From an uncultured Bacilli bacterium (GTDB lineage Bacteria > Bacillota_I > Bacilli_A > RF39 > UBA660): DNA of 6,223 bases. Below the pieces are notes generated by a model that was not told where the DNA came from, searched no databases, and worked only from the letters and a program-made list of their open reading frames with translations. Location: the NCBI GenBank assembly GCA_904502155.1, contig CAJGDV010000072.1, positions 1 through 6,223 of the forward strand, read 5' to 3'. The position numbers and the translations under genes are program-made. Positions 1-4,764 of this stretch are shown piece by piece. Positions within the stretch are counted from its first letter, which is position 1; each line of letters starts with the position of its first letter.

Positions 1-902
1 ACTATAGCATTAGGTGTTTGATCACCGCCAGAAGAATCTAATGATAAAGATGCTGAATCATAAGTAAAAAATTTATAAAAATCACCATAATTTTTAATTG
101 TCCATATACCATTTTTAGTAATAGCGGCATAATTATTAGAAGATACTAAACTATTGTATCCAAATTCTAAAGAACTATCACTTGCTATTGAAATTTCATA
201 ATCTCCACTTCTTAAACCATAATATGTTGGTTTAGCATCGCTAATTTTAAGCATTTCACTAACTCTATATACTTTATCGGTAGAAACACCTTGTACAATA
301 TCAGTAACTTCATTAGAATTTTCATCAATCCATTTTGTTGCAACATGTTGAAGATTATAATCTACCCAGAAATTATAAGTATATTTACCATCTTCTCCAT
401 CATATTTAGTATATAAATGATGATATAAATCTAAGTTTATAACTCTATTTTTTTCTACTAGAATAGCAAAATGTGGAATACTAATATATGGTGTATTACT
501 TTTTCCAAGCAAAGAACCATCAAAGAAAATTACTGCTTTATCACCACATTTATATGTTTCTAAATTACTATCTGAACCACTTATACATTTTTCACCATTA
601 GATAAATGTTTTAAATATGGTTTTGAATTTATATAACATACTTGCCCGGATTGAATATTTTCTGATAAAGTGATTTCTAAATCACTACCTATTATATCGA
701 AACAATTACCTTCCTGAAATGAATCAATATTTTGATTAATATAATTTTCACTTGCCCTTATAATAGCTTTACCATCTTCTAAAAATGTTTTCTTTTCTGA
801 TCTTTCTACAATTTCTATAACATTAGGAATTAATAAAGTTGCTAGCATTCCCATAATTGTTACAATTACTAATAATTCAATTAGTGTAAACCCTTTTTTC
901 AT
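1..902 (-). CDS. type IV pilin-like (class III prepilin) protein, C-terminus outside window
   Basis: A prepilin-type protein of at least 300 residues; no stop occurs before the window edge, so the C-terminus is missing. The N-terminus (MKKGFTLIELLVIVTIMGML) is a class III signal: a short basic leader, cleavage expected between G4 and F5, Glu at mature position 5 (E9), then a hydrophobic helix to about residue 27. Such proteins are cleaved and N-methylated by a prepilin peptidase and assembled into pili or pseudopili from the membrane. The rest looks like a large extracellular domain, polar and probably beta-rich, with cysteines C67, C89, C106 and C119 that could form two disulfides. It is far longer than ComG-type pseudopilins (roughly 100-150 residues), so a minor or adhesive pilin is possible. 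The start is supported by AGGTGAT four bases upstream. No pilin assembly gene is visible. The prepilin call is firm; the specific role is unknown. Confidence 0.85.
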   Translation of the reverse strand, partial: MKKGFTLIELLVIVTIMGMLATLLIPNVIEIVERSEKKTFLEDGKAIIRASENYINQNIDSFQEGNCFDIIGSDLEITLSENIQSGQVCYINSKPYLKHLSNGEKCISGSDSNLETYKCGDKAVIFFDGSLLGKSNTPYISIPHFAILVEKNRVINLDLYHHLYTKYDGEDGKYTYNFWVDYNLQHVATKWIDENSNEVTDIVQGVSTDKVYRVSEMLKISDAKPTYYGLRSGDYEISIASDSSLEFGYNSLVSSNNYAAITKNGIWTIKNYGDFYKFFTYDSASLSLDSSGGDQTPNAI

Positions 903-906
903 TCTT

Positions 907-928
907 ATCACCTATTTATATTTTATCA
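907..928 (-). promoter_or_regulatory. extended -10 promoter and AGGTGAT ribosome binding site of the pilin-like gene
   Basis: On the minus strand, TGATAAAAT (920-928) matches an extended -10 (TGnTAtAAT, one mismatch). AGGTGAT follows at 907-913, six bases downstream, and is four bases from the ATG. No good -35 is present; that position is occupied by the T-run of the upstream terminator, and an A9 run (plus-strand T9 at 929-937) lies just upstream of the -10. Transcription is expected to start close to the AGGTGAT itself, giving an extremely short leader. Confidence 0.55.
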
Positions 929-942
929 TTTTTTTTTATAAT

Positions 943-963
943 AAAAAAGACTATTGTAAGTCT
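943..963 (-). terminator. short intrinsic terminator after dCMP deaminase
   Basis: On the minus strand AGACT (959-963) pairs with AGTCT (948-952) around a six-base loop, followed by a run of six Ts (943-948). After one T-T mismatch a few more A-T pairs can extend the stem. The TAG stop of the deaminase (951-953) lies at the loop/3' arm junction. The core stem is only five base pairs, so this is the weakest terminator in the window. Confidence 0.5.
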
Positions 964-1442
964 ATTTTTATTTCTTTATTTTCATTAACTTCAAGTTTTT
1001 TATATGTTACACCACATTTGTCAAACATTTTTTTACTTGCTATTGTGCCATCTGTATGAGCATATTTGTCAGATAAATAAACAATATGTTTAATACCTGA
1101 TTGTATTATATGCTTAGCACATTCATTGCATGGAAATAAATCAACGTATATAGTTGCATCTTTTAAGTCTTTTCTACTTCCTCTAAAATTTGAAATAGCA
1201 TTCATTTCAGCATGACAAACATATAAATATTTAGTATTTAAAGGTTCTCCTTCTCTATCCCAAGGAAAATCTTCGTCTTCAAATCCATTTGGAGCACCAT
1301 TATAACCTACAGATAAAATTCTATTTTCATTATCAACGATACAAGCACCTACTTGTGTAGAAGGGTCTTTACTTCTCATTGCTGTTAATCTTGCAATACC
1401 CATAAAGTATTCTTCCCAAGATAAATAATTTGTTCTTTTCAT
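951..1442 (-). CDS. deoxycytidylate (dCMP) deaminase, DCTD-type
   Basis: A cytosolic zinc enzyme that deaminates dCMP to dUMP, the substrate of thymidylate synthase; 163 residues from the chosen start. Active-site motifs are complete: CHAEMNAI with zinc ligand H77 and catalytic E79, and PCNEC with zinc ligands C105 and C108. RSKDP (23-27), QVGACIV (30-36) and GYNGAPNG (46-53) are family motifs. From memory it resembles eukaryotic DCTD and many Bacillota homologues (LFPCNECAK, DKY) more than B. subtilis ComEB: the stretch before the HAE motif lacks the extra Cys/His residues of the second zinc site in ComEB/T4-type enzymes. The family is normally activated by dCTP and inhibited by dTTP. An in-frame ATG at 1463 would add seven residues, but they would be encoded by the Shine-Dalgarno itself, so 1442 is preferred. 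It has its own promoter and terminator and is divergent from the lipoprotein gene. Confidence 0.95.
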   Translation of the reverse strand: MKRTNYLSWEEYFMGIARLTAMRSKDPSTQVGACIVDNENRILSVGYNGAPNGFEDEDFPWDREGEPLNTKYLYVCHAEMNAISNFRGSRKDLKDATIYVDLFPCNECAKHIIQSGIKHIVYLSDKYAHTDGTIASKKMFDKCGVTYKKLEVNENKEIKIDLQ

Positions 1443-1448
1443 TTTCTT

Positions 1449-1454
1449 ACCTCC
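1449..1454 (-). promoter_or_regulatory. ribosome binding site fixing the dCMP deaminase start
   Basis: GGAGGT on the minus strand lies six bases from the ATG at 1442. The alternative in-frame ATG at 1463 is upstream of this site and has no purine-rich element of its own, so the shorter protein is preferred. Confidence 0.85.
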
Positions 1455-1468
1455 AATTTCCATTTCAT

Positions 1469-1497
1469 ATTATAGCACATAAATTTATTGCAAAAAA
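1469..1497 (-). promoter_or_regulatory. promoter of dCMP deaminase
   Basis: On the minus strand, a perfect extended -10 (TGCTATAAT, 1469-1477). At 17-base spacing the -35 position (1492-1497) is only TTTTTT, so the extended -10 probably does the work. The -35 region coincides with that of the divergent lipoprotein promoter. Confidence 0.65.
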
Positions 1498-1539
1498 TAT
1501 TTTTTTTTGTTAAACTATAATTATAGGAGATTGGGTGAT
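1493..1539 (+). promoter_or_regulatory. promoter and ribosome binding site of the lipoprotein gene
   Basis: A perfect TATAAT lies at 1516-1521. No -35 of consensus type is present at 17-base spacing (1493-1498 is within an A-run), and a T9 tract (1500-1508) occupies the spacer. GGGTGAT (1533-1539) sits three bases from the ATG at 1543, with AGGAGA (1525-1530) a little farther upstream. The predicted start site is around 1528, leaving a leader of about 15 bases. Confidence 0.6.
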
Positions 1540-1542
1540 TTA

Positions 1543-1995
1543 ATGAAAAAGTTTTTATTATTAATGTTTTCAGTTTTAATATTACTTACAGGTTGTAATA
1601 AAAAGAAAAATATGGATGGTGAAAATTTCAAGTCATATATGGAGAAAAAAGGATATTCTATTCATGATGTTTATAAACAATATAGCAGTGAACTTGTAAC
1701 ATCAGCTCTTATAGCACTTAATGACAAGGCATCTTATCAAATAGAATTCTTAGAATTTAAAAGTGAAGACTATGCTAAAAATTCATTTCAAGCCAACAGA
1801 ACATTATTTAGAGAAAATAAAAAAGATGACGACAAAGAAGAATCAGTTTCAAAAGATAATCATTCTAAATATACTTTAATTACAGATGATATGTATTATG
1901 TTATTAGTCGTAAAGATAATACTTTAATATATTTAACTGTAGATGGAAGTTATAAAGAAGATATTGATGAAATTTTAAAAGATTTAGGTTACTAA
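1543..1995 (+). CDS. small secreted lipoprotein of unknown function
   Basis: A 150-residue protein with a classic lipoprotein signal peptide: MKKF, a hydrophobic core, and lipobox LLTGC. C18 would be the diacylated residue after signal peptidase II cleavage, placing the mature domain on the outer face of the membrane. The mature part begins with a Lys-rich linker (19-23), followed by a mixed alpha/beta domain of about 120 residues ending in the acidic helix KEDIDEILKDLGY. A charged Lys/Asp/Glu stretch at 92-100 looks like a surface loop. It resembles a group of uncharacterised small lipoproteins of gut Bacillota that I know only by general pattern; no catalytic motif is visible. A longer frame opens at 1507, but its extra 12 residues would come from the -10 and ribosome binding site region, so 1543 is chosen. 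Divergent from dCMP deaminase; followed by its own terminator. Confidence 0.85.
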   Translation: MKKFLLLMFSVLILLTGCNKKKNMDGENFKSYMEKKGYSIHDVYKQYSSELVTSALIALNDKASYQIEFLEFKSEDYAKNSFQANRTLFRENKKDDDKEESVSKDNHSKYTLITDDMYYVISRKDNTLIYLTVDGSYKEDIDEILKDLGY

Positions 1996-2004
1996 ATCTT
2001 TTTT
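1977..2004 (+). terminator. intrinsic terminator overlapping the lipoprotein stop codon
   Basis: AAAAGATTTAG (1977-1987) pairs perfectly with CTAAATCTTTT (1992-2002) around the loop GTTA, followed by T6 (1999-2004). The 5' arm encodes the last codons and the TAA stop (1993-1995) lies in the 3' arm, so the hairpin is part of the coding sequence. Confidence 0.85.
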
Positions 2005-2036
2005 ATTTAATTTTTTGTTTTTTTTTGCTTTTTTTT

Positions 2037-2068
2037 TGATATAATAGAAAATGTCTTATGTAAAGGAG
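2037..2068 (+). promoter_or_regulatory. extended -10 promoter and ribosome binding site for the membrane-anchored helical protein
   Basis: TGATATAAT (2037-2045) is a perfect extended -10. Directly upstream lie T runs of 6, 9 and 9 bases (2011-2016, 2018-2026, 2029-2037), with no convincing -35 (TTGTTT at 2015-2020 would need a 19-base spacer). AAAGGAG (2062-2068) is seven bases from the ATG at 2076. An ATG at 2071 is ruled out by an immediate TGA. Confidence 0.65.
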
Positions 2069-2075
2069 TAATGAT

Positions 2076-2705
2076 ATGAAAAATATATTTATATTATTTT
2101 TAATCGTCTTTAGCATAGCCTTTATTATTCTTTTAATTTTAGACAAGATCGAAGCTTATAGATGTATGAAGCAAAAAAAAGCTTTATTTCAAAATAGTGA
2201 TGAAGATGAAATAAAACTAATGATTGGATTTAATTATATTAGTAATTTAAATAAATTAGATTCAATAGTTAACGAACTTATGAAATCAAATATTGATGAT
2301 TCCAAACTTGAATATATGGAAAAAATTATAGAAACTACTAATAACAATATTTATGATGATGAAATGAAAGAAATGACAACATACTATGAAAACGAATTCT
2401 TATATAAAAATAATATTATTAATTTAGATGTTGTATTTTATGGATTTAAATATTTATTTAATAAATATAAAGAAAATGAATTCAATTTAGATAATAATAT
2501 TGACAATGAAGAGTTCAAGAAAAAAGTTAGTGAATTATATCGAAAAAGCAATAAAATTGTAAAAAGAAAAAAAGATAAACTATACTACTATGACAACGTT
2601 GAGAAAATTAAAATTGAATATAAAACTTTAATTGATGAATCAAATCCAAGTAATGTTCTATTTTTTATTAAAGATGCCATCCAAAATTTAAGTAAAATTA
2701 ATTAA
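2076..2705 (+). CDS. membrane-anchored, Lys/Glu/Asn-rich helical protein of unknown function
   Basis: A 209-residue protein I do not recognise. Residues 3-22 form one hydrophobic membrane segment (ILFLIVFSIAFIILLIL core). The following stretch (23-35) is strongly basic, which favours an N-out orientation with the bulk in the cytoplasm, although the opposite cannot be excluded. The remainder is highly charged and predicted mostly helical, with aromatic patches (YYENEFLY near 103-110; YYYDN near 170-174) and a basic cluster at 159-168. No enzyme motif or lipobox is present. It has its own promoter. The GNAT gene begins 33 bases downstream on the same strand and no convincing terminator separates them, so read-through is likely and the two may work together; that is only positional inference. 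Confidence 0.75.
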   Translation: MKNIFILFLIVFSIAFIILLILDKIEAYRCMKQKKALFQNSDEDEIKLMIGFNYISNLNKLDSIVNELMKSNIDDSKLEYMEKIIETTNNNIYDDEMKEMTTYYENEFLYKNNIINLDVVFYGFKYLFNKYKENEFNLDNNIDNEEFKKKVSELYRKSNKIVKRKKDKLYYYDNVEKIKIEYKTLIDESNPSNVLFFIKDAIQNLSKIN

Positions 2706-2712
2706 TATTTTA

Positions 2713-2735
2713 TGATATAATATTTTTCAGGTGAT
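2713..2735 (+). promoter_or_regulatory. extended -10 promoter and AGGTGAT ribosome binding site of the GNAT gene
   Basis: TGATATAAT (2713-2721) is a perfect extended -10; seven bases later comes AGGTGAT (2729-2735), three bases from the ATG at 2739. No recognisable -35 is present at 16-18 base spacing. The expected start site falls at or next to the first base of AGGTGAT. This could be an internal promoter added to read-through from the upstream gene. Confidence 0.6.
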
Positions 2736-2738
2736 TTT

Positions 2739-3161
2739 ATGTTTACACTAGTAGATGCAAATATTAATAATATAGAACTTATAAAAGATATAAAATTAGA
2801 AAACATTTTTTCGTGTTCTAGTGAATTTGGTGAAGAAGATATTGATAGAATCAAAGAATATGTTGATATGACAGCAAAAGAATTCTTATCTGATTCTAAG
2901 ATTATTATTATAAATGATGCCATCGCAGGAATTTTTATTGTAAGAAATTTTGAAGATGGACTATTAATTGATGAAATATATTTATATGATGAATATAGAA
3001 ATAAAGGTATAGGTACAGAATTAATTAATAGCGTAAAACATGAAAATATATATTTATGGGTTTATAAAAATAATACAAAAGCAATTTCACTTTATAAAAA
3101 AATTGGATTTGAAATTATCGATGAAACAGAAACAAGATATAAAATGAAAAAAAGCAACTAA
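2739..3161 (+). CDS. GNAT family N-acetyltransferase
   Basis: A 140-residue single-domain GCN5-related acetyltransferase, which transfers an acetyl group from acetyl-CoA to an amine on an unknown substrate in the cytosol. Motif A is clear: the beta-4 strand LLIDEIYLYDEYR followed by the pyrophosphate-binding loop R87-N-K-G90-I-G92 (R-x-x-G-x-G). Motif B is also present: VYKNN (108-112), A115, LYKKIGF (118-124), the usual N..A...Y...GF ending. The N-terminal half (1-55) is helical and acidic, where substrate specificity normally lies. The length is typical of RimI-like or small-molecule acetyltransferases, but neither can be chosen from sequence alone. It lies 33 bases after the membrane-anchored protein and converges on the minus-strand gene ending at 3165. 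Confidence 0.92.
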   Translation: MFTLVDANINNIELIKDIKLENIFSCSSEFGEEDIDRIKEYVDMTAKEFLSDSKIIIINDAIAGIFIVRNFEDGLLIDEIYLYDEYRNKGIGTELINSVKHENIYLWVYKNNTKAISLYKKIGFEIIDETETRYKMKKSN

Positions 3162-3179
3162 AAATTAGTTGTTTTTTTT
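3147..3179. terminator. bidirectional terminator shared by convergent genes
   Basis: CAACTAA (3155-3161) and TTAGTTG (3165-3171) form a perfect stem with a three-base loop. A7 lies on the left (3147-3153) and T8 on the right (3172-3179), so both transcripts end in a hairpin plus U-tract. The left arm ends with the TAA stop of the GNAT gene and the right arm begins with the complement of the stop of the minus-strand gene, so both stop codons are paired with each other. Confidence 0.85.
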
Positions 3180-3635
3180 GTATTTTATATTAAAGTTTTT
3201 ATCATCTGTATCGACATATTGTCCATTCACATCATTAGGACATTTTATTTGTTTTAAACTATCACCTTTTAATTTAAAACATATTTTTTTAAAACTAAAT
3301 TCATCTATTTTATCTTCTTCTATATTTTCAGCTACACCATTAAAATATACTAAGATTTTATTTTTACCAATAATATTAAAAGTTGCTAAACTAATCATAT
3401 CTTTTTTATAGTGTGTTATATTATCATGTGTTATTAGTATTTTTTCTTTAGCTAAAATATTCATTTCATATTTATCATAATTATTTGTTATTAATTCATA
3501 TTCTCCAATAAATGATTCAATATCACGATTTATTTTTTGATTTTTGAAATATGAATATCCTAAAAAAACTAAAAATATTATGGCTAAAATTATTAAAATT
3601 GTAATAAAAATTATAACGATTTTATTTTTTTTCAT
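3165..3635 (-). CDS. single-pass membrane protein with beta-rich extracellular domain, unknown function
   Basis: A 156-residue protein I do not recognise. The N-terminus is MKKNK followed by one long hydrophobic segment (about 6-28), with no lipobox and no clear signal peptidase site, so it is probably a signal anchor. The remaining 125 residues alternate short hydrophobic and polar segments (for example NKILVYFNGV, 92-101), suggesting an antiparallel beta domain outside the cell. Two cysteines, C119 and C132, could form a disulfide. The C-terminus is basic (NIKYKKNN). The start is supported by AAGGAG eight bases upstream. It has its own promoter, built into the terminator of the two-pass membrane protein gene upstream, and shares a bidirectional terminator with the GNAT gene. 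Confidence 0.8.
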   Translation of the reverse strand: MKKNKIVIIFITILIILAIIFLVFLGYSYFKNQKINRDIESFIGEYELITNNYDKYEMNILAKEKILITHDNITHYKKDMISLATFNIIGKNKILVYFNGVAENIEEDKIDEFSFKKICFKLKGDSLKQIKCPNDVNGQYVDTDDKNFNIKYKKNN

Positions 3636-3643
3636 ATAATCAG

Positions 3644-3688
3644 CTCCTTAAGTGCGCTTATTATATCATAAAAAACCTATAAAGTTAA
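3644..3688 (-). promoter_or_regulatory. promoter and ribosome binding site of the single-pass membrane protein gene
   Basis: On the minus strand, TGATATAAT (3660-3668) is a perfect extended -10. At 17-base spacing the -35 is TTAACT (3683-3688, four of six consensus bases), and it lies inside the 3' arm of the preceding terminator hairpin. AAGGAG (3644-3649) follows eight bases before the ATG. Confidence 0.65.
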
Positions 3689-3719
3689 ATCTATTTTTTA
3701 GATTCAACTTTATAGGTTT
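3670..3719 (-). terminator. long near-perfect hairpin terminator
   Basis: Arms of 21 bases (3673-3693 and 3699-3719) are complementary except for one position that becomes a G-U pair in the minus-strand RNA; the loop is five bases and is followed by T6 (3670-3675). It starts at the TAA stop (3718-3720) of the two-pass membrane protein gene. It is about twice the stem length of the other terminators here. On the plus strand there is no comparable U-tract, so it acts mainly on minus transcripts. Confidence 0.85.
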
Positions 3720-4059
3720 ATTTTAGTTTTCCTCTTAAGTTATCCATTTCTTTTTCTAGCATATCATTTTTTTCTAAATATGTTATAGTGTTTTGTTTTC
3801 CCATGTTTAATATTTCTTTTTCAATATTAATTAATGCTTGTTCTTTAAGTTTTTCTTCTTCCTTTGAAATATTTTCTTTTCTATTATTATCAATATCATT
3901 AGAATTCAAGAATGAGAATACGCCTATAGCAATAAAACTTATTGCCATAACTATAATGTCTATTAAATAATTTTCTCCCTTTATAAAGTGATATAAAAAG
4001 AAAATAAAAGAACCTAAAGTGAATACAAAACAGATATTTTGATATAACTTATACTTCAT
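3718..4059 (-). CDS. small two-pass membrane protein with cytoplasmic coiled-coil tail, unknown function
   Basis: A 113-residue protein not recognised as a named family. It has two hydrophobic segments (about 6-26 and 31-51) separated by a short turn (HFIKGEN, 24-30), consistent with a helical hairpin with both ends in the cytoplasm. Residues 55-113 are highly charged and predicted helical, with heptad-like spacing in the EEEKLKEQALINIEKEIL region and again near LEKEMDNLRGKL, suggesting a coiled coil that could dimerise. No catalytic motif is present. The start follows AGGTGAT by three bases. It is flanked by terminators on both sides, so it is probably transcribed alone. Confidence 0.75.
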   Translation of the reverse strand: MKYKLYQNICFVFTLGSFIFFLYHFIKGENYLIDIIVMAISFIAIGVFSFLNSNDIDNNRKENISKEEEKLKEQALINIEKEILNMGKQNTITYLEKNDMLEKEMDNLRGKLK

Positions 4060-4062
4060 ACT

Positions 4063-4085
4063 ATCACCTATAATAAATTATATCA
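4063..4085 (-). promoter_or_regulatory. extended -10 promoter and AGGTGAT ribosome binding site of the two-pass membrane protein gene
   Basis: On the minus strand, TGATATAAT (4077-4085) begins two bases after the T7 of the upstream terminator; AGGTGAT (4063-4069) follows seven bases after the -10 and is three bases from the ATG at 4059. No -35 match is seen at normal spacing. Confidence 0.6.
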
Positions 4086-4086
4086 T

Positions 4087-4116
4087 AAAAAAAGAAATAA
4101 TATTATTTTATTTCTT
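4087..4116 (-). terminator. intrinsic terminator overlapping the stop of the methyltransferase-like gene
   Basis: On the minus strand AAGAAATAA (4108-4116) pairs perfectly with TTATTTCTT (4092-4100) around a seven-base loop, followed by T7 (4087-4093). The TAA stop (4108-4110) is the end of the 5' arm. The stem is mostly A-U and of moderate stability. Confidence 0.75.
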
Positions 4117-4764
4117 ATATGTGTATATTGGAAATTCGTAATTTGTTTTAGCATCCAAATAATCGACTTCAATTTTACCGGTTTTAGAATTATATTTCAT
4201 TATATCATAAACATAATTATACCATTCATTAATATAATCAAGTCCTGGATCATACCACTCAGGAAAATGAGCACAATCACATGGTGATATAATCATATTT
4301 TTATCATATAATAAACTATCTTGTATCATTGGAATTGTAGCATTACAAGGGGCCATACCAATAATTAAATCATAGTTTTCTAAATTCTCAAAATTTTTTT
4401 TATATAATTTAATTTTACCTAATTCTGTTAAAACTAAATATGGATCATAACCTGTTATAGTCCCCTTTTCTTGTCTTTTAGAAATAACATCTGCTAATGC
4501 AGGATAGCAACCACAACCAACTTCACAAATATTATGTTCTAAACCAAATTTATTTTCAACTAAATCAGCAAAGGCGATGAAAGGGTTTTCATTTAAATCA
4601 TATAAATCAAGAGCATGATAAACTTGTCTCATAACATCACTAATTGGAACTTCATTTATAAGTCTTCTAATATATAATTCAATCATTCCTGGATACTTAT
4701 TTCCATATAAATTTAAGTATTTTTCTAATCTTGCTTTTATCTCTTCTTGCTCTAATTTTTTCAT
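4108..4764 (-). CDS. SAM-methyltransferase-like Rossmann protein, Cys-rich
   Basis: A 218-residue probable cytosolic protein. Residues 79-88 (ICEVGCGCYP) match class I SAM-dependent methyltransferase motif I (hydrophobic-E-V-G-C-G-x). D107 in TGYDPY sits where the ribose-binding acid at the end of beta-2 is expected, and YDLIIGMAPC (131-140) resembles motif IV. Residues 1-75 form a helical N-terminal domain. Unusually for such a fold there are six cysteines (80, 84, 86, 140, 162, 164) plus H166 in PCDCAH, so metal binding is conceivable. The substrate cannot be predicted, and loss of methyltransferase activity is possible. The ATG at 4764 is preceded by GGAG with a seven-base gap, both lying inside the end of the upstream gene (68-nt overlap, different frame), so translation is probably coupled. 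A later start at M27 is possible but would remove a plausible helix. Confidence 0.75.
   Translation of the reverse strand: MKKLEQEEIKARLEKYLNLYGNKYPGMIELYIRRLINEVPISDVMRQVYHALDLYDLNENPFIAFADLVENKFGLEHNICEVGCGCYPALADVISKRQEKGTITGYDPYLVLTELGKIKLYKKNFENLENYDLIIGMAPCNATIPMIQDSLLYDKNMIISPCDCAHFPEWYDPGLDYINEWYNYVYDIMKYNSKTGKIEVDYLDAKTNYEFPIYTYKK

Noticed and set aside
663..690. Inverted repeat GTGATTT-AG-AAATCAC inside the pilin-like gene
   Set aside because: It falls in ordinary coding sequence, has no U-tract or promoter context, and short palindromes of this size are expected by chance in AT-rich DNA.
1..1442. A competence (com) locus, from a dCMP deaminase (ComEB-like) beside a pseudopilin-like gene
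   Set aside because: The deaminase looks DCTD-type, lacking the second zinc-site residues I recall for ComEB. The pilin-like protein is much larger than ComG pseudopilins, a terminator and promoter separate the genes, and no comEA, comEC or comG homologue is visible.
1443..1463. N-terminal extension of dCMP deaminase from the ATG at 1463
   Set aside because: The seven extra residues would be encoded by the GGAGGT ribosome binding site, and no such site lies upstream of that ATG.
2691..2712. Terminator between the membrane-anchored protein gene and the GNAT gene
   Set aside because: Only a weak five-pair A-T stem (AAAAT/ATTTT) with no following U-tract is present; read-through is more likely.
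2702..2923. Minus-strand open frame opposite the GNAT gene
   Set aside because: It lies antisense inside a gene with clear GNAT motifs and has no ribosome binding site of its own; a reading-frame shadow.
3169..3411. Plus-strand open frame opposite the single-pass membrane protein gene
   Set aside because: It begins in the terminator and gives a Phe/Leu/Ser-rich product typical of antisense of AT-rich coding sequence. The opposite strand has promoter, ribosome binding site and membrane anchor.
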